DNA from: Xylaria sp. FL1777
Lineage: Eukaryota; Ascomycota; Sordariomycetes; Xylariales; Xylariaceae
Length of the DNA stretch: 10,609 bases
Assembly: GCA_022578965.1 (NCBI GenBank)
Contig: MU401078.1
Location: forward strand, 1-10,609
Reading direction: 5' to 3'
A model generated the notes under the pieces. The model saw only the letters and a program-made list of their open reading frames with translations, was not told the DNA's origin and did no database searches. The number at the start of each line of letters is the position of its first letter. Within the stretch, counting starts at the first letter, position 1. Below are positions 1 to 8,669 of this stretch, in pieces. A program made the position numbers and the translations under genes.

Positions 1-347
1 ATTTATTAAAAGATAATTTACTAAAACAAGTAAGTATTTTATTATTTATTTATTTATTTATTTAGATTTATTTATTAATATTTAAATAGGTTAATTCATT
101 AAAGTGGTGAAAATTTAATGCTTTAAGATTTTTTATTTTATCTTTAATAGCTCGAAAATATTTAGCAATTCTGGCTACTTTAGCTACTATTAAACGAGTT
201 TTTTCTATTATTAGTAATATTACTACTAAAAATAGAAATAGACTTAGTTCGGAAACGGTTAGCTAATTGGTTTTATTAAAAAGTTGGAAAATTAATAACT
301 TAAATAATTTTCAAGGAAAAAATCTCGAAAAAAACGAGTCTTTATAA
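1..347 (+). pseudogene. hAT transposase C-terminus (copy A), dimerisation domain
   Basis: This is the 3' end of a degraded hAT transposase, the enzyme that cuts and reinserts the element. Exon 3-29 reads LLKDNLLKQ; an intron at 30-89 is followed in phase by VNSLKW*KFNALRF, and then come IARKYLAI (147-170), IKRVFS (about 189-206), KNRNRLSSETV and LLKSWKI (273-293). This is the hAT C-terminal dimerisation domain, whose usual form includes a WW pair, ARxYLxIPAT, ERVFS and RNRLSP. Only two internal stops are seen: TGA at 108-110, where the family has W, and TAA at 264-266. TAA at 345-347 may be the natural end. It is less decayed than copy B and keeps several CpG sites. The rest of the gene is left of the window. 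Confidence 0.88.
30..89 (+). other. spliceosomal intron in hAT copy A
   Basis: A 60-nt intron with donor GTAAGT at 30-35 and acceptor TAG at 87-89. Removing it joins two parts of the hAT reading frame in phase 0 (…LLKQ/VNSLKW…). It contains a short TTTA repeat at about 43-62. Copy B has an intron at the same protein position (6362-6416), so the gene structure is shared. Confidence 0.8.
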
Positions 348-420
348 AGACATTATATATTTAGTTTAGTTTAGTTTTATTTATTTCCTTTATTATATTT
401 TATGTAAATATATTTATTTC

Positions 421-713
421 ATTAAGCTATATTTATTTGATTTTTATTTATTTATTTTATTTATTTATGTTTATTTTATTAAGCTATATTTATATTATTT
501 ATTTATTTGATTTCTTTTATTTATTTACGTTTATTTTATTAAGCTATATATATTTTATTAAGCTATATTTAATTTATTAATTTATATTTATTTTATTAAG
601 CTATATATTACATTAAATTTATTAAGCTATATTTGTTTTATTAAGCTATATATTTTATTTGATTTATTAAGCTATATTTATTTTATTAAGGTATAATTAT
701 TTTATTAAGCTAT
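421..713. repeat. minisatellite built on ATTAAGCTAT
   Basis: Ten copies of the 10-mer ATTAAGCTAT start at about 421, 478, 538, 557, 595, 621, 640, 666, 685 (variant with GGTAT) and 704, separated by AT spacers of 9-50 bases rich in TTTA. The array lies between the transposase stop and the palindromic subterminal zone of hAT copy A. The regular core in variable spacers suggests slippage or unequal exchange from an originally shorter array. No coding frame is seen. Confidence 0.8.
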
Positions 714-739
714 AAATTTTATTTTAATAAAAGGAAAAA

Positions 740-910
740 AATTAATACTTTTAGTACTTTTAGTATTACTAAATTAGTTTTTAGTACTACTAAATACTAA
801 TTTAGTTTAGTACTTAATAATACTAATATTAAATTAGTACTTAAATTTTAGTACTAATATTAATACTAATTTAGTATTACTAAAATTAGTTCTTATATTA
901 AGTACTAATT
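740..910. repeat. palindromic subterminal zone of hAT copy A
   Basis: The zone is dense in TTAGTACTA, AGTACTAAT and their reverse complements, so it can fold on itself in many ways. It sits at the 3' end of hAT copy A, in the same relative position as the TTAGTYCGRACTAA palindromes of copy B (4863-5110). hAT transposases are known to bind repeated short subterminal motifs, and that is the likely role; this is inference. Confidence 0.6.
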
Positions 911-929
911 TTTTAACCTTAAAAATTAG

Positions 930-1862
930 CAACTATAACTTGCTTAATTTTTAGTTGCTTTATAAAAGTATATTATATTTAACCGCTTTTATTAATACAT
1001 CTTTAAAAAATAAACGTTTAGTAAAAATAAAACTACTTTTAATTTTTATAAACAATAAACTAAAAGCTAAAAAGCTAGCAGTTAAGTTTAACTACTAAAT
1101 AATGCTTTTTAAAAATAAGCTATAAAAAAACGCTAATTACTTTAATAGTAAAAAAAACAAGATTATATATATTACTAATAAAATAAAAAGCATTACTTTT
1201 AAAAACATTATATTCTTTATTTAAAACAACTATAATAATACGTTTATATTAAAAACAAGCAAAAAAGTCTTAAAGCATTTTTATTACTAGTATTATAACT
1301 TTAATAAATATAAAAAAGCTTGCATTTAGTACTAAAAATTAATAATAAAGCTAAAAAAGCGTTTTATTAACTTTAAGATTATTTTTTTTAATAAGCTTTT
1401 AAAGCTTATATAAATAGTAAAAACTTTAAAAAAAACATATAAAATAAACTTTTTAAGCATTTTAATAAAGTAAGCATAAAAAAAGCTAATAATTTAACTA
1501 TTACTTTTTTATAATTTTATAACTATATATAAGTTTATAATTACTAATAATAAAAGAACTTTTTTATTACTAAAGCATATTAAAAAAAGCATATATTATT
1601 TATACTATTTATGTTTGCTTTAAATAATATATGCTTAAATAACTATAATAAAAGTAATAAAAAAAACTTTAACTTAAAAAGCAATAGTAGTAATTTTAAA
1701 AAAAGCACTAAACATTATAACATTTAAGCAATAAAAATATTAATAATAGCTATTTTATATATATAAAACTTAGTTTTAAGCAAGCTAAACTACTAATTAC
1801 TAAAAAATAATGCTTTATATATTATAAAAAAACACACTATAGCTTTAAGTGCTTAAAAAAAC
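930..1862 (+). pseudogene. Gypsy gag (capsid/nucleocapsid) remnant
   Basis: Gag forms the particle that packages retrotransposon RNA. The clear mark is a CCHC zinc knuckle at 1811-1852, reading CFIYYKKTHYSFKC. It matches C-x2-C-x4-H-x4-C except that the second Cys is Tyr (TAT at 1820-1822, one G-to-A change from TGT). Upstream there is a long, weakly protein-like reading with scattered TAA/TAG codons, as expected for capsid, but I cannot align it from memory. A K-rich tail follows the knuckle. The gag start is not visible; about 890 bases lie between the hAT A end and the knuckle, so the N-terminus may be missing. No functional product is possible. Confidence 0.75.
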
Positions 1863-3160
1863 AAAACTATAATTAACTTAATAATATTTGGATTAATATT
1901 ATTATTATAAATGTAATAAGCAAAAAATACGTAAAAAAAAGCAAACAAAAAAAGCTAAAAAACAACGCTTAAAACAAGTAAACTTTTATTTTATGCATGT
2001 TAAAATATTAGCATTAAAAATAAAGCAGTATAAATAAATCTTGTTTAATTTCTTAAAAGAATTACTTAAAAAAAACCTTTTGTTATAAATTATATAATAG
2101 CAAACAATAAACTAATATTAACTATAAAATCTTTTGCTAATATAAAAGCAAATATATATATTTTTATTAGCATAACATTTATAGTTAAAGTTATAAAATA
2201 TTTTAAAGCTAAAAAGCTTACTAGTTTTAACTTTATATAAATAACTAAATATAATAAACATGCTACTTAAATAATTAATATAGCAATTAAAGTTTATTTT
2301 TAAGTTTAAAGTTATATTATATTTAATGCACTACTTTTAATATATAATATAAAAAACAACGTTATTATTAGTAAAAAGTTCTTTAATTATTATAACGTAT
2401 TAATAAACAGTTAAAAAAAGCAGTTGCTTTTTTTAAATAATTAAAAACTAAAATATTATTTTTTAAACATTTTTATAAATTAAGTAAATAACCTGCTATA
2501 AAAACTAAAGTATTAAGCTAATATAAATTAACGTAAATATGCTATAAAATTAAAAAACAAGCATTATTACAACAGTTATATAAGCTAAAAACGCTATACT
2601 AAAAAAAAAAAAAGTTAATATAGCTAGCTTAAATATAACATTAAATAAAAAAGCTAAAATAAACTTTTGTTTATTAACTATTATTATTAACTGTTTTATA
2701 AGCACTTATAGTTATTTTATAACTTTTATATAAAAACATAAATTTAAAAAAAAATTAAATATAATAAAGTTTAAAGTAAATAAAACAAATCTTTAATAAA
2801 AACTATACTTATTTAAAACTAGAACTACTTTATATAAAAGTAGCAAACTATTTAAAAAAAGAAATCTTGCTTAAGCTTAAAAAAAATACATAAAGCTTTT
2901 ATTAATTACGTTATAATGCCTTTAAATAATACAAACATTAGCCTTTATTTATATTTAATGTTTAAATAAGTGCATTTAATATTATTAAAAAAAAAAAAAA
3001 CTAAACATAATATAATAATGCTATGCAAATTAAACAAATATATTACTAAAAAAAAAGAACTTTTATTAAACAATAAAAAAAAATTATATAATATAGCTAA
3101 AAAAACAATACTTTAATAATACTATAATTATTTAAACATGTTTAATAAAGCAACTTTTAA
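1863..3160 (+). pseudogene. Gypsy pol: protease and protease-RT linker remnant
   Basis: The aspartic protease would cut the Gag-Pol polyprotein. At 2130-2153 the reading is SFANIKAN where the family has a D-[TS]-G-A active site. The catalytic Asp codon is AAT (2139-2141), Thr is Ile and Gly is Lys, each explained by C-to-T or G-to-A changes. This is frame 2121+3n, different from gag but the same as the start of RT. From about 2480 to 3160 I recognise no further motif; this is the expected position of the variable linker between protease and RT, and it is full of stops. The protease call rests on position and this motif only. Confidence 0.65.
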
Positions 3161-3164
3161 TAAA

Positions 3165-3870
3165 TTATTGCTGCATTAACTAAATATAAATTATTATTTA
3201 ATTATTAATAATAAACTAAAAACGTTAAAATATAACTTATTATATAAAATATTACTAAAAAAAGTTAAAACTTATTAAGATTATATATATAAAAACTTAG
3301 CTAAAAACTTTATTAAGCTTATAATAGCATTATAAATAGCACTAGTTCTTTTTGCTTAAAAAAGTAATAAAGCTTTATAACTTTATATAAATTATTAAAA
3401 GTTTAATTTTATAACGTAAAAAAATAAATATTTGTTACTTTTTATTAATAAAATACTAATATGCTTATAAAAAGCAAAGTTTTATATAAAAATCAATATT
3501 TAATAAGCTTTTTATTAAATATATATAATTATAAAAAATAAACTATTAATAGCTTTTTAAACTTATTATAAGGTTTATTAGTTTAAAGTATTCTTTTTAA
3601 ACTAACTAATAGTTTAATAACTTTTTAAAAATATATTAATAATACTTTATATAAATACTTAAATATTTTTTGCACTATATATATTAATAATATCTTTATT
3701 TACTTTAATACTAAAAAAAAACATAAGTAATATATTAATTAAGTTTTTTAATAATTAAAAAAAGCTAGCTTATAAGCTAACTTTAAAAAATATAAGTTTT
3801 ATATAATTTAAACTAAGTTTTTAAAATTTATTATAAGTATTAATAGCATTATTATAAACTTTAATAAAAT
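3165..3870 (+). pseudogene. Gypsy reverse transcriptase remnant
   Basis: This is the RT domain, which makes cDNA from element RNA. Landmarks in order: KNLAKNFIKL (about 3285-3314, family ENLxKGFIRPS), VLFA*KSN (just after), YINY*K, NKYLLLFINKIL (about 3426-3461, family NRYPLPxIDEIL), KFYIKINI**AFY (family KLDLRxAYH), a stretch ending FKLTNSLITF (family FGLTNAPATFQ), then CTIYINNIFIYF (3671-3706, family YxDDILIYS). All three catalytic Asp codons now read AAT: 3495-3497 in motif A, and 3686-3691 for both Asp of the YxDD box. The frame changes by one base near 3590, where a T-run suggests an indel. Identity is secure, and the enzyme is dead many times over. Confidence 0.93.
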
Positions 3871-4079
3871 AAAAATAATTAAACATTAATAGTTATTTAC
3901 TAATAATAATAAAACATAAATATTATAAATGCAGTTATTTTTAAGGTTTTATAACTTTTATTAACGCTTTATTAAAAGTTATAACTATATAGCTAAACCT
4001 TTAAATAACTTTACTAGTGCTAAATTTCCTTTAAATTAAATAAAGCAATACAAAAAAGCATTTATAAAGCTAAAAAAAG

Positions 4080-4848
4080 CTTTTATAGCTTTTTTAGTTT
4101 TATGCTACTTTTTTTTAAATAATAAAACATTAATAAAAACTAACTTTTTTAATAAAGTAGCAGCAAAAATATTATTGCAACAAAATTTACTTAATAAGCT
4201 TTAAAAACTTATAGCTTTTTATTTTAAAACACTTTATAATATTAAACTAAACTATAAAATACATAACAAAAAAATGCTAGCAATTATTAAAAAGTTGCTT
4301 TATTAATATAGCAAACTAATTAAATTATAGCAAAAAAAACCTTTTATAATTTTAACTAATTATAAAGCTTTAAAATACTTTAGTATAAAAAAAGTATTAA
4401 ATTTTTACTAAGTAAATTAAGCTAAACTAATTTTTTATTATAACTTTATAATTATTTATTAATTAAGCTTTTAAAACATAATTGCTAATATATTATTGTA
4501 ACTAATAAAAGCTTTAAAAACTTAAAAATAAAAGTAAAATAAATAGCAAACTATAGCTTTATTTAAGCTTGCAATAATAATAATTATAACATTAATAAAT
4601 GCTAATAGCTTAATTATGCTATATAAAATAAACAATTTAATTTTATTATTATTATTAAGCATTATATTAATTAATATTATATTAAAAACTAACTATTAAA
4701 ACATTAGTTTTAATAATATAAAAGCTAAAGCTTAAAAAAGTAAAAACTTTAACTTTTTTATGCTAAATAATTTATTATTATAAAATAAAAGATTAGTTAT
4801 ATTTAACTTAAATAACTTAAAAATAAAACTTATTAAAAAAATATATAT
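4080..4848 (+). pseudogene. Gypsy RNase H and pre-integrase connector remnant
   Basis: RNase H removes the RNA template during cDNA synthesis. It begins KTNFFNKVAAKILLQQ (4136-4183, family ETDASxxAxGAVLxQ), followed by LIAFYFKTL, LNYKIHNKKMLAII (family NYxxHDKELLAIV), PFIILTNYKALKYF (family FxVxTDHKxLxYL) and a degraded YRPGxxNxxADALS region near 4450-4500. The key acidic residues are now N or K. After it, in the same frame (bases 2+3n), a connector ends with LLL*NKRLVI (4772-4801) and LKIKLIKKIYI, the segment that leads into the HHCC finger of integrase. The integrase itself is absent because hAT copy B starts at 4857. Confidence 0.92.
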
Positions 4849-4856
4849 ATAATTAA

Positions 4857-4898
4857 CAGGGTTAGTAATTTAGTCCTTAATATAAAGACTAAATTAGT
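4857..4898 (-). repeat. 3' terminal sequence of hAT copy B
   Basis: The end reads CAGGGTTAGTAATTTAGTCC inward from 4857, and the alignment with the end of copy A (921 read backwards) continues over about 42 positions without a gap. The TTAATATAA core (4877-4885) is identical in both. The step from mutated Gypsy coding sequence to this more GC-containing sequence is abrupt. The matching 5' terminal repeat is not in the window. Confidence 0.78.
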
Positions 4899-5110
4899 TC
4901 GAACTAAGGACTAATTAGTTTTTAGTTATTAAAATTTCGAACTAATTAGTTTTTAGTCCAAACTAACTAGTTTTTAATTAGCTAAAAAAAAAAACTAGTT
5001 AGTCTTTAGTTCGGATTAACTAGTTTTTAATCACTAGAAAAAAAAACTAGTTAATTTTTAGTCCGGACTAATTAGTCTTTAGTTTGAACTAATTAATCTT
5101 TAGTTTAAAT
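4863..5110. repeat. palindromic subterminal repeats of hAT copy B
   Basis: A series of palindromes of the form TTAGTYCGRACTAA: TTAGTTCGAACTAA at 4894-4907 and TTAGTCCGGACTAA at 5058-5071, with degraded versions near 4933-4965, 5007-5020 and 5084-5110. Between them are longer inverted pairs, such as TTAACTAGTTTTT (5016-5028) facing AAAAACTAGTTAA (5042-5054). Copies further from the element end are more AT-rich. Repeated subterminal motifs are known transposase-binding sites in hAT elements; that role here is inferred. Confidence 0.7.
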
Positions 5111-5149
5111 TAATTAATTTTTAATTTAAAGTAATTAATTTTTAAATTA

Positions 5150-6010
5150 TTAAAATTAATATTATTTATTAAATGTTATATTATTTTAATTAATTATATA
5201 AGTATTATTATATTGTTTATATAATTAAGAACTACTTTTTTAATACTTTATTATAATATAAAAGCTAACTTTATATAATATATATTTAATTAATATTTTA
5301 ATGTTTAATAAGTTTGCTAGTTATTAAAGTATAACTAGTACTTTTATTATATAAAAACTTTAACCTTTTATTTTATTAATGAATTTTGTACTTATAATTA
5401 TGTTTTTTATATAGTTAAAAACTACTGTTTTAATAGTTTAATATTATACTAAAACTAACTTTTTATAATTAATCTTTAGCTAGTATTTTAATTTTTAATA
5501 AATTTGCAATTTATTAAAGTATAACTAGCACTTTTATTATATAAAAAGTTTAACTTTTTATTTTATTTATAGATTTTATAGCTATAATTATGTTTTTTAT
5601 ATCGTTAAAAACCACTGTTTTAATAATTTAATATTATACTAAAACTAACTTTTTATAATTAATCTTTAGCTAATATTTTAATTTTTAAAAAGTTTATAAC
5701 TTACTAAAGTATAATTAGCACTTTTATTATATAAAAAGTTTAACTTTTTATTTTATTTATAGATTTTATAGCTATAATTATAACTTTTATATAGTTAAAA
5801 ACCACTTTTTTAATGGTTTAATATTATACTAAAACTAACTTTTTATAACTAATCTTTAGCTAATATTTTAATTTTTAAAAAGTTTGTAACTTATTAAAGT
5901 GTAACTAGCACTTTTATTACATAAAAAGCTTAACTTTTTATTTTATTTATAGATTTTATAGCTATAATTATAACTTTTATATATTTAAAAACTACGTTTT
6001 TACTAGTTTA
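5150..6010. repeat. 190-bp tandem repeat array (about 4.5 copies)
   Basis: The marker CTTTTATTAT/C recurs at 5341, 5531, 5721 and 5911, a period of exactly 190 bases. Each unit contains the ACTTTTTATTTTATTTATAGATTTT, TTAAAAACCAC and ACTAAAACTAACTTTTTATAA type blocks. A more diverged copy is recognisable from about 5150 to 5340, and the last unit breaks off near 6010. The three right-hand units are nearly identical. The array lies between the transposase stop and the palindromic end of hAT copy B; no equivalent is seen in copy A. No open frame or promoter motif is evident. Confidence 0.9.
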
Positions 6011-6361
6011 TTTTAATTCTGAAAAAAGTTTTATTATATAACAATAAAATAAAAAAACAGCTATTTATACATATTATTTTTTGTTTTCTTTAAGTTTATT
6101 AAGCTTTTTGTTTTTTTTTTTACTTGTTTTTTTTTCTATTAATTTACTTAAATCTTTAATTTTCCAACTTTTTAATAAAGTTAACTAACTAACTGTTTTT
6201 AAACTTAGTTTATTTTTATTTTTAATAATAATATTACTAGAAATAGAAAAAACTCGTTTAATAAATGCTAAAGTAGCTAAAATACCTAAGTATTTTCTAG
6301 CTATTATTAATAAAATTAGAAATTATAAAGCGTTATTTTTCTAATATTTTAATGGATTTAA

Positions 6362-6416
6362 TTAATAATAATAATTAGTTTTAACTTAATAAGTAGTAAT
6401 TTAATATAAAACATAC
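6362..6416 (-). other. intron near the 3' end of hAT B transposase, acceptor lost
   Basis: Donor GTATGT starts at 6416, and a branch-like ACTAATTATT lies upstream of the acceptor. Alignment to copy A places the exon start at 6361, where the preceding dinucleotide is AA instead of AG. The same protein position is interrupted in copy A (30-89), which supports the intron; the acceptor appears destroyed by a G-to-A change. Confidence 0.65.
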
Positions 6417-6602
6417 TTTTTTATATAAAATATCTTTGTTTAAATAAACAATATATTCTGCTTTATTATGGCTTTTTGAATGATTTAAATAAAACTTTTT
6501 TTAGACTCTGAAGTACTTAAATCGCTGTTATTTAAATCTTTTTAGTTTTTTAATTTATTAATTGAAATATTAACATCTAGAATGTTATTTATTCTTTAAA
6601 GC

Positions 6603-6622
6603 CTAGTATAATAATTAGTATA

Positions 6623-6714
<92 letters not shown>

Positions 6715-6725
6715 TTAAAACTTAC
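6603..6725 (-). other. intron of hAT B transposase holding an AAT microsatellite
   Basis: Donor GTAAGT at 6725-6720, branch TACTAAT about 15 bases before the acceptor, and acceptor CTAG ending at 6603. At 123 nt it is longer than its neighbours because of the AAT run (6625-6712) inside it. Splice phase agrees on both sides (…aa|g…). Confidence 0.8.
6625..6712. repeat. (AAT)29 microsatellite
   Basis: An uninterrupted ATA/AAT trinucleotide run of 88 bases, about 29 units, inside an intron of hAT copy B. Its purity in an otherwise heavily mutated element suggests recent slippage, helped by the motif having no C or G to mutate. Confidence 0.97.
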
Positions 6726-6950
6726 TTTTAAAATTCTTTTTAAAATATACTTATAACATTATTATAACTTTCTAAATACCAAAATAATAAATTATTATAT
6801 TAAAAGTAAAGTGTTTTAAACTTTGAGTTTAAAATAGTACTTAAAATATAAGGTTTATAATCCTTTATATTTAAAGGTGTTAAAATGCATAAAAAATAAG
6901 TTTTTAACCTATTTATTCCAGATTTAATAGCAGTTATTAAATCAAATAAA

Positions 6951-7020
6951 CTAAGTTTTTAAAAAATTTATTAGCATAATATATTAAATAAACAATAAAT
7001 AATAAATAATAAATACTTAC
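6951..7020 (-). other. intron of hAT B transposase
   Basis: Donor GTAAGT at 7020-7015, branch TGCTAAT near 6975, acceptor TTAG ending at 6951; 70 nt. It joins ENLEKFIYITEQKI*QILSL to LFDLITAIKSGINRLK. The two exon frames differ by one base, so an indel in a flanking exon is likely. Confidence 0.75.
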
Positions 7021-7567
7021 TAAACTTAAGATCTGTTAAATTTTTTGTTCTGTTATATAAATAAATTTTTCAAGGTTTTCATATATTTTATAAATATATA
7101 ATAAACCTAAAAGTAAAATTATATAAACTTTACCTTATAATTTAATTGAAGCTTTTAAAAAAATACTAAATAACTTTTGAAGTTATTTAGTAATATATTA
7201 ATTATATTAGTTTAAAAACTTCGATTAAAATTTAAAATCGGTTATATTTCGATTAATATATTTTAAAAGGTTTTTTAATTCAAAAAAAAATAGTTAACAT
7301 TTTATATATTGAATTTTACCTTGTAGTATTATTTAGTTTATATAAATTAGCTTATTAACATAATAACATAAAACAAAATATAATAAATATAAATAATTAT
7401 AAATACTTAGTAAAATTCTTTTTTTGTTATAATTTAAAGGTAAAATATTATTTTGTTTTGCTAAAAGAATACCATCCTTAAATAAATCGCGTATTTTAGT
7501 AATATATTTAGTTATAACAACTAATCTTCGAATTTTTATAATTAAAGCTATTATAATTATTAATATA

Positions 7568-7568
7568 A

Positions 7569-7604
<36 letters not shown>
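7568..7604. repeat. (AAT)12 microsatellite
   Basis: About 12 AAT units within the transposase pseudogene. On the minus strand it reads as a run of Tyr codons after EIYKLI, followed by ALIIKIRRLVVITKY in the same frame. It could be a coding expansion or sit in an unrecognised intron. A shorter run at about 7626-7642 encodes Asn on the minus strand. Confidence 0.9.
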
Positions 7605-7605
<1 letters not shown>

Positions 7606-7837
7606 TAACTTATAAATTTCTTAAGTATTATTATTATTATTACAAGAATTATTAATATAACGTAATAATTCATTAGCTTTTTGTTGTTTTAATACATATT
7701 TTTTAAAAATAACTTAAACAATTATATTAATAACATAAAAACTATAATAAATATTGTTATAAAAGTTCTTTTTAGTTAAATTATAATAATTTTCACTAAA
7801 AGACTTTAAAAACGTATTGTTATTTTTAGCATTATTT

Positions 7838-7908
7838 CTAGTAATATTATATAATAATTAGTTATTGTTTTTATTAATAAATATAAAGTTAAAATAAAAT
7901 ATAAATAC
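7838..7908 (-). other. intron of hAT B transposase
   Basis: Donor GTATTT starting at 7908, branch AACTAAT, acceptor CTAG ending at 7838; 71 nt. It joins ITLNNIF to NNAKNNNTFLKSF, which together resemble the conserved TxDNAxNN motif of hAT transposases, in phase. Confidence 0.75.
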
Positions 7909-8229
7909 CTAAAAATATTGTTTAAAGTAATACTTAAATAAAGTTATAATATATTTAAAAATAAATTAAATATATTTAAACTAGTATGCCGTTCTATTAT
8001 TTTTTTAAAACCGATTAACTTATAAATTAAGTTAAATTCAGAATTAATATAATAAATAATAACCTTTATAAAGGCTGTTTGCAAATTAAAAGTCCAAATA
8101 TTAAAAATAATAAAAAATACTCCATTATTTTTAATAGTTAGGTTTAAATCAATATTAAAGTTAATTAAAAAGCTATTAAATATAGCTTTTAAAATAAACT
8201 TTATTTTATAGCAATTTATAGTAAAATTG

Positions 8230-8281
8230 CTATATAAAAATTAATATAATATAATTAATAATAAAAGTATATAATATATAT
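8230..8281 (-). other. intron of hAT B transposase, donor lost
   Basis: The flanking exons join as …LINYFKP (CC|C) to NFTINCYKIKFILKAIF in phase. The acceptor is ATAG ending at 8230, but the donor position at 8281 reads AT (ATATAT) where GT (GTATAT) is expected, one G-to-A change. 52 nt. The intron is inferred from the reading frame on both sides. Confidence 0.6.
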
Positions 8282-8461
8282 GGTTTAAAATAATTTATTA
8301 AATCTTAAAAAAATTCAGAATTTATAACATTAAAAGAAAGGTTATTACTAATAATAAAATTTAGAATTTTATTATTAATAATATCTTTTTGGTTAATATC
8401 TTAAAATGTAAGATTTCAAGGTTGTTTTCAAGTAGCAATTAAAAAAAGGTTATTTTTATTG

Positions 8462-8534
8462 CTTATTTTAGTTTTTAAATAAATTAAATATTAATAATAA
8501 GCAAATAAACAATATAAATAAAATATAAACTTAC
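8462..8534 (-). other. intron 2 of hAT B transposase
   Basis: Donor GTAAGT at 8534-8529 and acceptor AAG ending at 8462; 73 nt. It separates the BED finger exon from the exon with NLTF*DINQKDI. The phase is off by one base; the exon ends in a run of eight A, where an indel is likely. Confidence 0.65.
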
Positions 8535-8655
8535 TTTTTTTTAAAGTTATTTTTGTTTTTTTGCTATAAGCAATTGTTAGATGTTTATTTTTATAATGTT
8601 AAACAAAATTAGAAAATTAAAAACCTTTAATTTTAACTGTTAAATTAAAAGTACA

Positions 8656-8669
8656 ACTAAAAATATATA
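8656..8669. repeat. target-site duplication, left copy
   Basis: ACTAAAAATATATA, identical to 9298-9311. On the minus strand it contains the intron 1 acceptor (TTTTTAG) directly before exon 2. It flanks the insertion at 8670-9297. Confidence 0.85.

Larger units (their letters stand above)
1..921 (+). mobile_element. hAT DNA transposon, copy A (3' part)
   Basis: This is the 3' part of a hAT-superfamily element running off the left edge. It holds the end of a transposase gene (1-347), a minisatellite (421-713) and a palindromic subterminal zone (about 740-910). The proposed outer end is base 921. Read inward on the minus strand, the last ~40 bases align without gaps to the terminus of copy B at 4857, with about nine differences, several of them C/T or G/A. 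Copy B begins CAGGG, a common type of hAT end; copy A has TAAGG. If 921 is the end, the adjacent 8-bp target duplication would be AAAATTAG (922-929); its partner is outside the window. The boundary is inferred from the comparison of the two copies. Confidence 0.8.
922..4856 (+). mobile_element. Ty3/Gypsy LTR retrotransposon, internal fragment
   Basis: This is a heavily mutated piece of a Gypsy element on the + strand. The order is gag zinc knuckle (1811-1852), aspartic protease (2139), reverse transcriptase (about 3171-3860), RNase H (about 4130-4500) and the connector that precedes integrase in this family (to 4848). The order identifies Gypsy rather than Copia, where integrase precedes RT. 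Both ends are cut by hAT termini at 921/922 and 4856/4857. No LTR, primer-binding site, polypurine tract or integrase is present. All frames carry many TAA/TAG stops. Gag and the second half of RT plus RNase H share one frame; protease and the first half of RT are in another. Surviving C residues are almost all preceded by purine. Confidence 0.9.

Noticed and set aside
928..959. AGCAACT…AGTTGCT inverted repeat next to the end of hAT copy A
   Set aside because: Only 7 bp with an 18-base gap, just inside the Gypsy sequence; expected by chance in this composition and not needed to explain the boundary.
922..1800. 5' LTR or primer-binding site of the Gypsy element
   Set aside because: No tRNA-complementary motif or TG…CA terminal pattern could be seen, and the sequence reads as decayed gag. 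The LTR probably lies left of hAT copy A.
7100..7134. GTAAAG…TTTTAG as a short intron in the hAT B transposase
   Set aside because: At about 31 nt it is too short, and the frame reading GKVYIILLLGLLYIYK through it matches the hAT pattern, so it is exon.
7330..7420. An additional intron before the TRWNS motif
   Set aside because: A GCTAAT branch-like site is present, but the donor would be CTAAGT and no AG sits at the right place; the reading here is too decayed to decide.
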